Assembly: GCF_030696885.1 (NCBI RefSeq)
Contig: NZ_JAUYRI010000017.1
Span: forward strand, 62,001 to 126,000
Reading direction: 5' to 3'
Origin: Thiobacillus sp.
GTDB taxonomy: Bacteria > Pseudomonadota > Gammaproteobacteria > Burkholderiales > Thiobacillaceae
Length of the DNA: 64,000 nt
Shown: positions 1 through 10,353 of the stretch, one piece after another
Layout: every line of letters starts with the position of its first letter
Position numbering within the stretch: position 1 is the stretch's first letter
Made by a program: the position numbers and the translations under genes
Notes under the pieces: generated by a model
What the model was told of the DNA's origin: nothing
Database searches by the model: none
The model's input: the letters and a program-made list of their open reading frames with translations, nothing else

Positions 1-995
1 GGCATGCCTATGCAGTCGGGCCGATCCAGGCCGGCCGGCTGTTGAGCGTGCGGGTCGACCAGGGTGATCGCGTCGTGGCCGGCCAGCTGCTGGCCGAACT
101 CGACCCGGTGGATCTCGGCCCGCGGGCCGAGGCGGCCCGCAGCGCCGCCGCGCGGGCGCGCCAGTCGGCGCAGGCAAGCCAGGCGCAGGTGGCGGAAGCA
201 GACAGCCGCGCCCGGCTGGCACAGGTCAACAGCGAACGCTATCAGGCGCTCCAGCGGCAAAACTTCGTCGCCAAGGAAATGGCCGACAGCCGCCGCCACG
301 AAGTCGCCGCGGCGGACGCCGCGCTGGCGGCGGCGCGCGCCAATGCGGTGGCTGCGCAGCGCGAGATCGGACGCGCCGAGGCCGACCTGCGCGGCATCGA
401 GCAAGTGCGACAGAGCCTGGCGCTGGTCAGCCCGATCGATGGCGTGGTGACGGCGCGCGAAGCCGAACCCGGCACCAACGTGGTCGCCGGGCAGGCGGTG
501 CTGCGGCTGGTCGATCCGACGCAATTGTGGGTGCGTGCCCGCGTCGACCAGGCGCGCGCCGAAGGGGTCGTCGTGGGGCAGGCGGCGGACATCGTGCTGC
601 GTTCCGCGCCAGGCTCGGCGCTGCCGGGCAGGGTGGTGCGGATCGACCTGCAGAGCGACGCGCTGACCGAGGAAAGGATCGTCAACGTGGCTTTCGATCC
701 CGCACCGGCGCAACTCTATCTGGGCGAACTGGCGGAAGTGACCATCCGGCTCCCCGGTGCCAAGGGCGTGCTCGCCGTGCCGCGCGCTGCGCTCACGCAG
801 CATCAGGGCACGCCCGGCGTGTGGCGCATCGAGCAGGGCCGCGCGCGCTTCCAGCCGGTGCAACCCGGCGTGCAGACCGTGGAGCGGGTGCAGATCGTCT
901 CGGGCCTTGCGTCGGGCGATCGCTTCATCGTCTACAGCGCGAAGCAGCTCGACGACGGTGTGCGGGTGCGCGAACAACGGCTGACGCCGCGCTGA
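1..995 (+). CDS. HlyD-family membrane-fusion (periplasmic adaptor) protein, 5' partial
   Basis: The reading frame is open from base 3 at the window edge, so the true start lies upstream. The visible part is a periplasmic adaptor: a biotinyl-lipoyl half-motif (GRLLSVRVDQGDRVVAGQ), a long Ala/Arg/Gln-rich alpha-helical hairpin (about 35-125), the second lipoyl half (VSPIDGVVTAREAEPGTNV), then beta-barrel and membrane-proximal domains. The FtsX-type permease starts 13 bases after its stop and the ATPase follows. That order (adaptor, permease, ATPase) matches DevBCA-type exporters, which pair with a TolC channel encoded elsewhere. The substrate cannot be told from sequence. Confidence 0.9.
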   Translation, partial: HAYAVGPIQAGRLLSVRVDQGDRVVAGQLLAELDPVDLGPRAEAARSAAARARQSAQASQAQVAEADSRARLAQVNSERYQALQRQNFVAKEMADSRRHEVAAADAALAAARANAVAAQREIGRAEADLRGIEQVRQSLALVSPIDGVVTAREAEPGTNVVAGQAVLRLVDPTQLWVRARVDQARAEGVVVGQAADIVLRSAPGSALPGRVVRIDLQSDALTEERIVNVAFDPAPAQLYLGELAEVTIRLPGAKGVLAVPRAALTQHQGTPGVWRIEQGRARFQPVQPGVQTVERVQIVSGLASGDRFIVYSAKQLDDGVRVREQRLTPR

Positions 996-1008
996 ACGGG
1001 CGCTGCCC

Positions 1009-2202
1009 ATGATCAATCTTGCGCGGCGCGACATTGCGCACCACCTTAAAAGTTATCTGCTGACCGGGCTCGGACTGGGCCTCCTGATCGGCGTGACGCT
1101 GACCATGGCCGGGGTCTACCGCGGCATGGTCGACGACGCCAAGGTGCTGCTGCGCGCGGTCGACGCCGACGTCTGGGTGGTGCAGCAGCACACGCTCGGC
1201 CCGTTCGCCGAGCCGTCCTCGGTGCCGGACGATCTCTACCGCGCGTTGGCCGGACTCGAGGGCGTGGCCCAGACCGGCAACGTCGCCTACCTGACGATGC
1301 AGGTGTCGCACCAGGGGCAGTCGCAGCGCGTGATGGTTGCGGGATTCGAGCCTGACAAGCCGGGCGCCCCGGCCTTCCTGGTGGCGGGCCGCCCGATCGC
1401 CCGCGCGCATTACGAGGCGGTGGCCGATGCCAAGACCGGCTTTGCGGTCGGCGACGTGGTGCGGATCCGCCGCAACGACTACACGGTGGTCGGACTCACC
1501 CGGCGCATGGTGTCCTCCGGCGGCGACCCGATGCTGTTCATCCCGCTGAAAGACGCGCAGGAAGCGCAGTTCCTGAAAGACAACGACGCCATCGTCGAGG
1601 ACCGCAAGCGGCTCGAAGCCAACCCCGCGGTCAACCGCCCCGGCCAGCCCGGTGTGCTGGAAGCAGTGCAGGCGATCCAGGCCTCCAGCCACAAGGTCAA
1701 CGCGGTACTGCTGCGGCTGCAGCCGGGCGCGGATGCGCGCGCCGTGGCCGACACCATTGCGCGCTGGCAGCGCTATACGGCCTACACGCGCGACGACATG
1801 GAAGACATCCTGGTGGCCAAGCTGATTGCCACCGCCGCCAAGCAGATCGGGCTGTTCCTGATGATCCTGGCGGTGGTGAGTGCGGCCATTGTCGCCTTCA
1901 TCATCTATACGATGACGCTCGGCAAGATCAAGGAAATCGCCGTGCTCAAACTGATCGGCACCCGCGACCGCACCATCGCCGCGATGATCATGCAGGAGGC
2001 GCTGGGCCTCGGCGTGATCGGCTTCTTCGTCGGCAAGTTCGCCGCCACCTTATGGGCGCCGGCCTTTCCTAAATACGTGCTGCTGGAAAACGGCGACGCG
2101 GTGCGCGCCCTCGTGCTGACGCTGGTGGTGTGCGCGCTGGCCTCGGTACTGGCGATCCGTGCGGCGCTCAAGATTGATCCGGCGGAGGCGATCGGTGGCT
2201 GA
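1009..2202 (+). CDS. ABC exporter permease, FtsX/MacB family (DevC-like)
   Basis: A 397-residue integral membrane protein. One transmembrane helix lies near residues 19-40, followed by a large periplasmic domain (about 45-275) and three C-terminal helices near 278-301, 331-350 and 367-387. This 1+3 topology is that of FtsX/MacB-type permeases, which act mechanically on periplasmic adaptors rather than forming a classical channel. The C-terminal segment with LKLIGTRDRTIAAMIMQE is the cytoplasmic coupling region that contacts the ATPase. It sits between the adaptor and the ATPase gene, which overlaps its last 8 bases. The DevC assignment rests on gene order and topology. Confidence 0.9.
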   Translation: MINLARRDIAHHLKSYLLTGLGLGLLIGVTLTMAGVYRGMVDDAKVLLRAVDADVWVVQQHTLGPFAEPSSVPDDLYRALAGLEGVAQTGNVAYLTMQVSHQGQSQRVMVAGFEPDKPGAPAFLVAGRPIARAHYEAVADAKTGFAVGDVVRIRRNDYTVVGLTRRMVSSGGDPMLFIPLKDAQEAQFLKDNDAIVEDRKRLEANPAVNRPGQPGVLEAVQAIQASSHKVNAVLLRLQPGADARAVADTIARWQRYTAYTRDDMEDILVAKLIATAAKQIGLFLMILAVVSAAIVAFIIYTMTLGKIKEIAVLKLIGTRDRTIAAMIMQEALGLGVIGFFVGKFAATLWAPAFPKYVLLENGDAVRALVLTLVVCALASVLAIRAALKIDPAEAIGG

Positions 2203-2917
2203 CGCGGCTTCAATTCAACCGGCGATCCTGATCGAAGGCATCACCAAGCGCTATGGCCACGGCAGCGCAGCGGTCGACGCGCTGAAAGGCGTCGACATGA
2301 TCGTGTATCCGGGCGAAGTGGTGGGGCTGATCGGCCCTTCCGGCTCCGGCAAGTCCACGCTGCTGAAATGCCTGGGCGCGGTGATCGAGCCGACCGCCGG
2401 GAAATTCACCCTCGGCGGCGAAGTGATCTACGACAACGGCTGGAAAACCGACGACCTGCGCGCGCTGCGGCGCGATCGAATCGGGTTTGTGTTCCAGGCG
2501 CCGTACCTGATCCCGTTTCTGGACGCCACCGACAACGTCGCGCTGCTGCCAATGCTGGCCGGCCTGCCCAATGCCGAAGCACGCGCCATCGCGCTGGAAA
2601 TGCTCACCGCGCTCGACGTGCAGCACCGCGCACAGGCGCGCATTGCCGAACTGTCCGGCGGCGAGCAACAGCGGGTGTCGATCGCGCGCGCGTTGGCCAA
2701 CAAGCCGCCGATCATCCTCGCCGACGAGCCGACCGCGCCGCTCGACAGCGAACGCGCGCTCACCGTGGTGAAGATCCTCAACCGCCTGGCGCAGGAGTTC
2801 CAGACCGCGATCATCGTCGTCACCCACGACGAAAAAATCATTCCCACCTTCAAACGCATTTACCATATCCGCGACGGCAAGACCTACGAAGAGGCAGGCG
2901 AAGGACGCTCACTATGA
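2195..2917 (+). CDS. ABC transporter ATP-binding protein (DevA/LolD-like)
   Basis: The nucleotide-binding subunit of the exporter, about 240 residues. Walker A (GPSGSGKST) begins near residue 47, the Q-loop region is near 99, the LSGGE signature is near 153, and Walker B (IILADEP) with the following D-loop is near 175. The chosen start is GTG at 2195, with GGAGG at 2184-2188 six bases upstream. An upstream in-frame ATG at 2159 would give an Arg-rich extension lying inside the permease gene and is unlikely. The gene overlaps the permease by 8 bases and the next gene by an ATGA. Confidence 0.93.
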   Translation: MADAASIQPAILIEGITKRYGHGSAAVDALKGVDMIVYPGEVVGLIGPSGSGKSTLLKCLGAVIEPTAGKFTLGGEVIYDNGWKTDDLRALRRDRIGFVFQAPYLIPFLDATDNVALLPMLAGLPNAEARAIALEMLTALDVQHRAQARIAELSGGEQQRVSIARALANKPPIILADEPTAPLDSERALTVVKILNRLAQEFQTAIIVVTHDEKIIPTFKRIYHIRDGKTYEEAGEGRSL

Positions 2918-4344
2918 AAATCACTTTCCTCGGCGCAGCACGCGAAGTCACCGGTTCCAGCTATCTGGTCGAAGCGGACGGCGTGCGTTTCCTGGTCGAC
3001 TGCGGCATGTTCCAGGGTGGGCGCGAAACGCGCGCCAAGAACCAGCGCGCGTTTTCCTTCGATCCGCGCAGCCTCGATTTCGTCCTCCTCACCCATGCCC
3101 ACATCGACCACTCCGGCCTGTTGCCGCGCCTGGTCGCGATGGGCTTCCGCGGCACGATCCACACCACCCGCGCCACCTGCGACTTGTTGGCGGTGATGCT
3201 GCCGGACTCGGCGCACATCCAGGAAAAGGAAGCCGAATACGCCAACCTCAATCGCTTCCGCAAGGACATGGACCGGCGCGACAAGAAACGCGGGCTGCCG
3301 CCGCGCGACATCGCGCCGCTGTACACCGTGGCGCAGGCGCAGGCTTCGCTGAAGCAGCTGAACCCGATCGACTACGATTTGGAAATTGCGCCGCATCCGC
3401 AGGTGCGCTGCACCTTCCGCGACGCCGGCCACATCCTCGGCTCGGCGATCGTCGAGGTGTGGGTGGGCGAAGGTGCGGGCCGGCGCAAGATCGTGTTTTC
3501 CGGCGACCTCGGCCAGCCTTCGCGGCCGCTGCTGCGTGACCCCGCACACATCCATGACGCCGACTACCTGGTGGTCGAATCGACCTACGGCAACCGCGAC
3601 CACAAGAGCATGGAAGCGACGCAGGACGAACTGGTGGAGGCGATCAACAACACCATCGAGAAAAAGGGCGGCAACGTCGTCATCCCCGCCTTTGCGGTGG
3701 GCCGCACCCAGGACATGCTCTACCTGCTGGCCGACCTGACCCGGCAGGGCCGCATTCCCAAGCTCACCGTGTTCGTCGATTCGCCGATGGCCACCGCCGC
3801 CACTGAAATTACCTACAAGCACATGGAACTGCTGGATGCTGAGACCCATGCGCTGATGGGCAAACACGGCGGCGCCGCGCATTTCCGCAAGCTCAATTTC
3901 GTCGAGGACGTCGAGGAATCGAAGTCGCTCGACCGCATCACCGGCGGCGCCGTCATCATTTCGGCCAGCGGCATGTGCGAGGCCGGGCGCATCAAGTTCC
4001 ACCTGCGCGCCAACCTGCCGCGCCGCGAATCGACCATCCTGATCACCGGCTTCCAGGCCGCCGGCACCTTCGGCCGCCGTCTGGTCGACGGCGCCAAGCG
4101 CGTGCGCCTGCTGGGCGAGGACATCCCGGTGCGCGCCGACCTCTACACGCTGGGCGGCCTGTCGGCCCACGCCGACCGCACCGCATTGCTCGCCTGGCTG
4201 GGGCATTTCCGCAGCAAGCCGCGCCGCGTGTTCGTCGTGCACGGCGAGGAGACCGTGGCAACCGGCTTCGCTGCCGATTTGCAGACGCAGTTCGGCTGGG
4301 ACGCGATGGCGCCCGAGCCCGGCTTCAGCGTCGTTCTGGAATAG
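2914..4344 (+). CDS. MBL-fold beta-CASP RNA-processing exonuclease
   Basis: A 476-residue metallo-beta-lactamase of the CPSF73/beta-CASP class, predicted to cut or trim RNA in the cytoplasm using two zinc ions. The signature HAHIDH gives metal ligands at H61, H63, D65 and H66. Further family motifs are DAGHILGSA, SGDLG, the beta-CASP region VESTYGNRDHK...FAVGRTQDML, SASGMCEAGR and a late SAHAD followed by VVHGE. The start ATG at 2914 overlaps the ATPase stop (ATGA), so it is probably translated with the exporter. Nothing in the sequence explains a link between RNA processing and export. The family is certain; the RNA target is unknown. Confidence 0.92.
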   Translation: MKITFLGAAREVTGSSYLVEADGVRFLVDCGMFQGGRETRAKNQRAFSFDPRSLDFVLLTHAHIDHSGLLPRLVAMGFRGTIHTTRATCDLLAVMLPDSAHIQEKEAEYANLNRFRKDMDRRDKKRGLPPRDIAPLYTVAQAQASLKQLNPIDYDLEIAPHPQVRCTFRDAGHILGSAIVEVWVGEGAGRRKIVFSGDLGQPSRPLLRDPAHIHDADYLVVESTYGNRDHKSMEATQDELVEAINNTIEKKGGNVVIPAFAVGRTQDMLYLLADLTRQGRIPKLTVFVDSPMATAATEITYKHMELLDAETHALMGKHGGAAHFRKLNFVEDVEESKSLDRITGGAVIISASGMCEAGRIKFHLRANLPRRESTILITGFQAAGTFGRRLVDGAKRVRLLGEDIPVRADLYTLGGLSAHADRTALLAWLGHFRSKPRRVFVVHGEETVATGFAADLQTQFGWDAMAPEPGFSVVLE

Positions 4345-4354
4345 GCGGGGCATC

Positions 4355-5425
4355 GTGAGCGTCCATCGTCCTGCGCAAGCCCTGGCCATGCTGCTGTTGG
4401 GTGCCGGCCTGGCCAGCCCGGCGCACGCCGCCACGGTGGCCGAGCTGGCCGGCTGCAGCGCGATTCCGGGCGATGCCGAGCGGCTGGCGTGCTACGACCG
4501 CGTGTCCGGACGCCCTGTACCCGAGGCCGAGCCCGTGCAGCAGGTGGCTGTACCCGCAGCCGTGCAGCCCGGACGTCCCGCAACGGCGGCGCAGCCGGAC
4601 GAAGATGCCGATGAAAACGACCTGTTGTCGGCGCTGTCGCGCCACTGGGAACTCGACGACGACGCCAAGCGCGGCGCCTTCCTGTTCCGGCCACACCGAC
4701 CCAATTATTTTCTGCCGCTCAAGTACAGCAGCTCACCCAACAATACGCCGTTCCACAACGCGTTCGTCCAGCCCGATCTGGGCCTCGATCCGCTTGAGGC
4801 CGAATTGCAGCTGAGCTTCAAGATCAAGGGCATAGAAGGCGTGCTCGGCAACGACGACCTCGACCTGTGGTTCGGCTACACCATCACCTCGTTCTGGCAG
4901 GCCTACAACAACAGCATCTCCTCGCCGTTTCGCGAGACCAACTACGAACCAGAGGCAATGCTGGTCTACCGCACGAACTACGAGATCGGCGATTTCCGCG
5001 TGCGCTTCCTCAATCTGGGGATGCTGCATCAGTCGAATGGCCGCAGCGAAGTGCTGTCACGCAGCTGGAACCGGATCTATGCGCAGGTCGGGCTCGAGCG
5101 CGGCAACCTGGCGCTGCTGATCCGGCCCTGGTACCGGATCCCGGAACACGATGAGGACGACAATCCGGACATCGAGGATTACCTCGGGCACGGCGATCTG
5201 CAGGTGCTGTACCGCAAGGGCCGCAACGCCTACTCGCTGCTGCTGCGCAACAATTTCCAGCGCTCGGACAATCGCGGCGCGATGAAACTCAACTGGAGCT
5301 TTCCGCTGTATGGCCGGCTGAAAGGCTACGTGCAGTATTTCAACGGCTACGGCGAATCGCTGATCGACTACAACCACAAACAGCAGTCGATCGGATTGGG
5401 TATCAGCCTGACCGAAGGCATGTAA
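4355..5425 (+). CDS. pldA: Outer-membrane phospholipase A1 (OMPLA)
   Basis: A calcium-dependent outer-membrane phospholipase that removes phospholipids misplaced into the outer leaflet. After a signal peptide (cleavage near AHAA) and a Pro/Ala-rich linker, a 12-strand barrel domain carries HQSNGRSEVLSRSWNR, giving the catalytic triad H225, S227 and N239 with the 14-residue H-to-N spacing of E. coli H142/S144/N156. The protein is 356 residues, longer than the E. coli enzyme because of an N-terminal region of about 60 residues. The start is GTG at 4355 behind GGCGGGG, 10 bases after the exonuclease gene, so co-transcription with the exporter genes is likely. Confidence 0.93.
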   Translation: MSVHRPAQALAMLLLGAGLASPAHAATVAELAGCSAIPGDAERLACYDRVSGRPVPEAEPVQQVAVPAAVQPGRPATAAQPDEDADENDLLSALSRHWELDDDAKRGAFLFRPHRPNYFLPLKYSSSPNNTPFHNAFVQPDLGLDPLEAELQLSFKIKGIEGVLGNDDLDLWFGYTITSFWQAYNNSISSPFRETNYEPEAMLVYRTNYEIGDFRVRFLNLGMLHQSNGRSEVLSRSWNRIYAQVGLERGNLALLIRPWYRIPEHDEDDNPDIEDYLGHGDLQVLYRKGRNAYSLLLRNNFQRSDNRGAMKLNWSFPLYGRLKGYVQYFNGYGESLIDYNHKQQSIGLGISLTEGM

Positions 5426-5453
5426 ATCTGAGTATTCTGCGAGGCGTGTGGAA

Positions 5454-5480
5454 GCGGTCCAGGGACGCTTTTCGGACCGC
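5454..5480 (+). terminator. Hairpin downstream of pldA, possible terminator
   Basis: GCGGTCC at 5454-5460 and GGACCGC at 5474-5480 form a perfect 7-bp stem with a 13-base loop, 29 bases after the pldA stop. There is no clear T-tract, so it may be a Rho-type end or an RNA-stabilising hairpin. It also marks the left edge of the AT-richer stretch. Confidence 0.4.
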
Positions 5481-5713
5481 AATATGCGAGGTTGGAAGTA
5501 GGGGTTGACGTCGGCTCTTGGCGCTGAAGAGATATCACCCTGTTTCATTCCAGGATCGTCCGCTCATCGGCCGAAGCGGTCGAGCAGGCTACCGGTCATA
5601 AGTGACGGCAACTGGCCAGAAGCGACCAGTGACCTGCGACGACGGGATGCCGGAACGAACCTAATGCGGACCCTGGGAAGCTCAGCAGCATACTGCTCCC
5701 TTCGGAGTCTGGT

Positions 5714-6166
5714 TTGCCTATCATGGACAACAAGATGAAATCTCATCGATCTTTGCTGTTGCTCTTATTGGCGGCCATAACGCTATACCTATACGGGTGC
5801 GTCATTCCGATCCCCACTCCTGAGAACAAGGTGCTTGCGGGAACGCCGGTTACCGAGGAGCAACTGGCGTTTATTCAATTAGGGGAGACAACGAAAGAGA
5901 ACGTACTCGCCCGACTCGGAGAGCCACAGATAGTCTGGGAGGATGCCCACATTTTTGTCTATGAATGGGAAGTGCGTCATGGAGTTCTTCTATGGGCCGT
6001 AGGTGCTGGATACTCCGGGGCATTCGGCGCAATAGACCTTCGTGAACGCTATGTACTCATAATTCAATTCGACGACACAGACCGGTTGCAACGATTTGAG
6101 AGGGCCATACGCCCACCTTTGAAGTCATACGGCGACTTTCTCAGAGAATGGGTTAGTAAGCCGTGA
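5714..6166 (+). CDS. SmpA/BamE-like small lipoprotein, function unknown
   Basis: A lipoprotein of about 150 residues. A charged N-terminus and a Leu-rich stretch lead to the lipobox LYGC, with acylated Cys near residue 29. The segment TTKENVLARLGEPQIVWEDA, followed by beta-rich sequence, resembles the SmpA/OmlA/BamE helix-turn-strand fold, but I cannot assign a BAM role. GGAG at 5704-5707 sits 6 bases before a TTG at 5714; ATGs at 5723 and 5735 are alternatives, and the last gives a typical 22-residue lipoprotein signal. Base composition and third codon positions are visibly AT-richer than in neighbouring genes, which suggests acquisition. Confidence 0.7.
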   Translation: MPIMDNKMKSHRSLLLLLLAAITLYLYGCVIPIPTPENKVLAGTPVTEEQLAFIQLGETTKENVLARLGEPQIVWEDAHIFVYEWEVRHGVLLWAVGAGYSGAFGAIDLRERYVLIIQFDDTDRLQRFERAIRPPLKSYGDFLREWVSKP

Positions 6167-6223
6167 TCAAACACGCTATGTGGGCGGCGATCTGGAGGCA
6201 ATAGCAGCGAAGGAGAGTAGGCG

Positions 6224-6910
6224 ATGCAATTACCAACCTATCCATTGACTAGAACAGGCTGCTTCAAAAGCATGCTCTTGATGATTGCCACTCACGTCAT
6301 TTTGACTGGATGCGCATCAATGGACGCACCTACCGGACGAGAGTTGGAAGACGTGCTGACTGGACATAAAACCATTGTTCTTCTCAGAATCGAGGCCCAT
6401 ATCGGTCATTCGCCCTATGAACCATTCAAGGCTGACTTGGCCGATGACAATATTTGTTTTGGCCTAGGGAGTTTTGACACAGGGGGACATCTCCGTCGTA
6501 TAGAAAACCAACGTTTTTTATCGCCCGAGTCCCGCCGAGAAGGCTGGACCTATATGGTACTCACCCCGGGGATCTATTACCTTACAGTCCAGCCAACTCG
6601 CGGAACAGATATCTTTTCCTACATGGATCGTTTTAATGCACCACCACGTTGGCAATTGGATATTCCTGAAGGGGCAAGAGTCTTATACGCAGGCACTATA
6701 AGAGTGAGTGGCACCGGCGCTCCGCTCATATTCGGTGGGTCGATCTTGCGAGAGATTCTTGATGCTTCAGTTGATGGGGCGGATCAAAAATCAGCCACCA
6801 CAATATCAGCAGCGCATTTTCCCGATCTCGGCGTACCCCAGGTATCTTTGCTTCAGCCTTACGAGGGAAAGGCTTTCCATTTTCGTTCGCCCTTGCAGCC
6901 ACCTCTTTAG
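6224..6910 (+). CDS. Hypothetical lipoprotein
   Basis: A 228-residue protein I do not recognise. A hydrophobic signal ends in the lipobox LTGC (acylated Cys near 29), so it should be membrane-anchored on the periplasmic side. The rest is soluble and beta-rich, with a segment MVLTPGIYYLTVQPTRGT suggestive of a beta-sandwich. ATG at 6224 has AGGAGAG six bases upstream. It follows the preceding lipoprotein gene by 57 bases on the same strand and shares its low GC, so the two look like one transferred unit. Confidence 0.65.
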   Translation: MQLPTYPLTRTGCFKSMLLMIATHVILTGCASMDAPTGRELEDVLTGHKTIVLLRIEAHIGHSPYEPFKADLADDNICFGLGSFDTGGHLRRIENQRFLSPESRREGWTYMVLTPGIYYLTVQPTRGTDIFSYMDRFNAPPRWQLDIPEGARVLYAGTIRVSGTGAPLIFGGSILREILDASVDGADQKSATTISAAHFPDLGVPQVSLLQPYEGKAFHFRSPLQPPL

Positions 6911-7148
6911 CCATGCCTTTATAGGGAATACACATATCATGTTTGTAGTGCATACGTCCGCTTAGAGGCGAGCCGTCTGTGAGCCTGCAAAGGCCAACGG
7001 CCAACGGCCGCGGAGGGTCGGAACAGCCATACCTGAGCGACGTGTCAAATGACTGCTACGGCCGAACAGGAGTCTGTCGGTTTACCCCACCTTAACTACC
7101 CTCAGGGCCGGTTGGAGCCCGGATTTAAGCAGGGATTTATGTCCACGC
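6911..7148. other. Non-coding stretch between lipoprotein and protease genes
   Basis: No convincing gene on either strand. It holds short GC-rich motifs such as a doubled GGCCAAC at 6991-7005 and remnants resembling dispersed intergenic repeats, but I cannot define an element, ends or target duplications. Together with 5426-5713 it frames the AT-richer lipoprotein pair. Confidence 0.4.
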
Positions 7149-7958
7149 TTACTTCGCTTCCGGCAGCGCCTTCTCAATCAGCTGATGTACGTACTTCACC
7201 GGGATGGCGTAGCTGATGCCGCTCGGCGCGGTGAGCGCGGCTTCCTTTGCGCCCTTCACGTAGACCGAATTGACGACGCCGAACACTTCGCCGGTGTCGG
7301 GGTGCCATACCGGGCTGCCGCTGTTGCCGGGGTAGGCGATGGCGTCGAGGGCGAGCACTTCGTAAGGCTCATGTGCCTGTTTCAGCGTGCGTGTGTTGAC
7401 CTGCGCCATGTTCGGCACCGGTGTGTAGATCGGCACGACGGCGGCGAGGCCGGCGCGGTGGGTGGAGGGGTTGAGCCCCAGCGCCGTGCCGATCGGGTAG
7501 CCGGTGAAATAGAGCTGCCAGCCTTCGCGCACGCTTGCCGAATCCCCGAGTTTGAGGGCGGGAAGCGGGTCGCCCTCGATTTTAAGCAGCGCCAGATCGC
7601 GGGCCTTGTCGGTGGCGATCAGTTTGGCAGGGCGCACCGCCATCAGGCGGTCGCGGCCGACGAAGACGGCGAAGGTTTCCTTCTTTTCCGTGTCGGGCTG
7701 TTTGACGAATATATGGGCGCACGACACGATGTAGCGTCCGTTCAGCACCGCAAAGCCCGTCCCCATCAGGTTGGCGCGCGGGCTGCTGGTGGGGCTGTAG
7801 AGGCCGACGCCGACCACGCCCGGCTTCACCGACAATAGGGTGTCGGCGACATCGGCCTGAACCGGCAGCGCCGCCGCAAGCAGCAGCAGGACCCAACTGG
7901 TACGCCACTTGCTGAACCATCGGCTTGCCAGATACAGGGCATGGCCGGGCAGCGTCAT
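7149..7958 (-). CDS. Trypsin-like serine protease, exported
   Basis: A 269-residue S1/HtrA-type protease domain without a visible PDZ domain. The triad is H82 (VSCAHIF), D121 (ARDLALLKI) and S213 (GNSGSPVW). A signal peptide with hydrophobic core WVLLLLAAALPVQA ends near residue 35, so it acts in the periplasm. The start is taken as ATG at 7958. The frame is open further upstream (ATG at 8003, GTG at 8112-8114), but those would overlap the promoter or coding region of the divergent gene, and none of the three has a good Shine-Dalgarno. The substrate is unknown. Confidence 0.82.
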   Translation of the reverse strand: MTLPGHALYLASRWFSKWRTSWVLLLLAAALPVQADVADTLLSVKPGVVGVGLYSPTSSPRANLMGTGFAVLNGRYIVSCAHIFVKQPDTEKKETFAVFVGRDRLMAVRPAKLIATDKARDLALLKIEGDPLPALKLGDSASVREGWQLYFTGYPIGTALGLNPSTHRAGLAAVVPIYTPVPNMAQVNTRTLKQAHEPYEVLALDAIAYPGNSGSPVWHPDTGEVFGVVNSVYVKGAKEAALTAPSGISYAIPVKYVHQLIEKALPEAK

Positions 7959-8017
7959 ATAAATTCGATACAATCCGGGCCGGAGCAAAGACTTTCTATT
8001 CATAGGGGAATCCAGGT

Positions 8018-9297
<1,280 letters not shown>

Positions 9298-9298
<1 letters not shown>

Positions 9299-10326
9299 TG
9301 ACCGCGTTCGATGCGCTGAAAACGCAGCTGCGGGCCGAGCCCCGGACCTGGCTCGTCACCGGTGCGGCCGGCTTCATCGGCTGCAACCTGGTCGAAGCCC
9401 TGCTGCTGCTCGACCAGCGCGTTGTCGGTCTCGACAACTTCGCCACGGGTCACGAGAAGAACCTGGCGCAGGTGCAGGCCAGCGTCGGCCCCCAGCGCTG
9501 GGAACAATTCAGCTTCAAGCGCGGCGACATCCGCGACCTCATCACCTGTCACACCGCGTGCAAGGAGGTCGACTACGTGCTGCACCAGGCCGCATTGGGC
9601 TCGGTGCCGCGTTCGCTGGAAGATCCGATCTCGACCCACGCCGCCAACAACACCGGCTTCCTCAATATGCTGGTGGCGGCGCGCGATGCGAAAGTGAAGC
9701 GCTTTGTCTACGCGGCGTCCTCGTCGACCTACGGCGACCACCCCGGTCTGCCCAAGGTCGAGGACGTGATCGGCAAGCCGCTGTCGCCGTATGCGGTGAC
9801 CAAGCTGGTCAACGAGCTGTACGCTGACGTGTTCGGCCGCTGCTACGGCATGGAATCGATCGGCCTGCGCTACTTCAACATCTTCGGCCGCCGCCAGGAC
9901 CCCGATGGCGCCTACGCCGCGGTGGTGCCGAAATGGGTCGCGAGCATGGTCCAAAACGCGCCTGTGTACATCAACGGCGACGGCGAAACCAGCCGCGACT
10001 TCTGCTACATCGACAACGTGATCCAGGCCAACCTGCTCGCCGCCACCAGCACGCACCCGGAGGCGGCCAACCAGGTCTACAACGTGGCGGTCGGCGACCG
10101 CACCACGCTGAACCAGCTGTTCGAAGCCATCCGTTCGCTGCTGGCACCGAAGTTTCCGCATCTGGCCGATTTCAAGCCGGTCTACCGCGATTTTCGCGCC
10201 GGCGACGTGCGCCATTCGCTGGCCGATATTTCCAAGGCGCAAACGCGTCTGGGCTATGCGCCGACGCACCGCATCAGCGAAGGCCTGGCCGAGGCGATGG
10301 ACTGGTACGTGAATGACCTGGGTTGA
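9298..10326 (+). CDS. tviC: UDP-N-acetylhexosamine 4-epimerase, TviC/WbpP-like
   Basis: A 342-residue extended short-chain dehydrogenase. The NAD motif [11 protein letters not shown] lies near residue 20, and the YxxxK pair is Y165/K169 in SPYAVTK with the upstream SSSTYGD catalytic Ser/Thr. It should invert C4 of a UDP-N-acetyl sugar or its uronic acid. The ATG overlaps the dehydrogenase stop by one base, so the two are translationally coupled and probably make UDP-GalNAcA or a relative for a surface polysaccharide. No glycosyltransferase or flippase gene is adjacent, so the polymer locus must be elsewhere. Confidence 0.88.
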
Positions 10327-10353
10327 GCGGCGGCATGGCGGCTGCAGGCTGCC

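Noticed and set aside
5505-5738. 77-codon ORF upstream of the first lipoprotein
   Set aside because: No ribosome site, no domain, overlaps the lipoprotein start; likely chance in a non-coding spacer.
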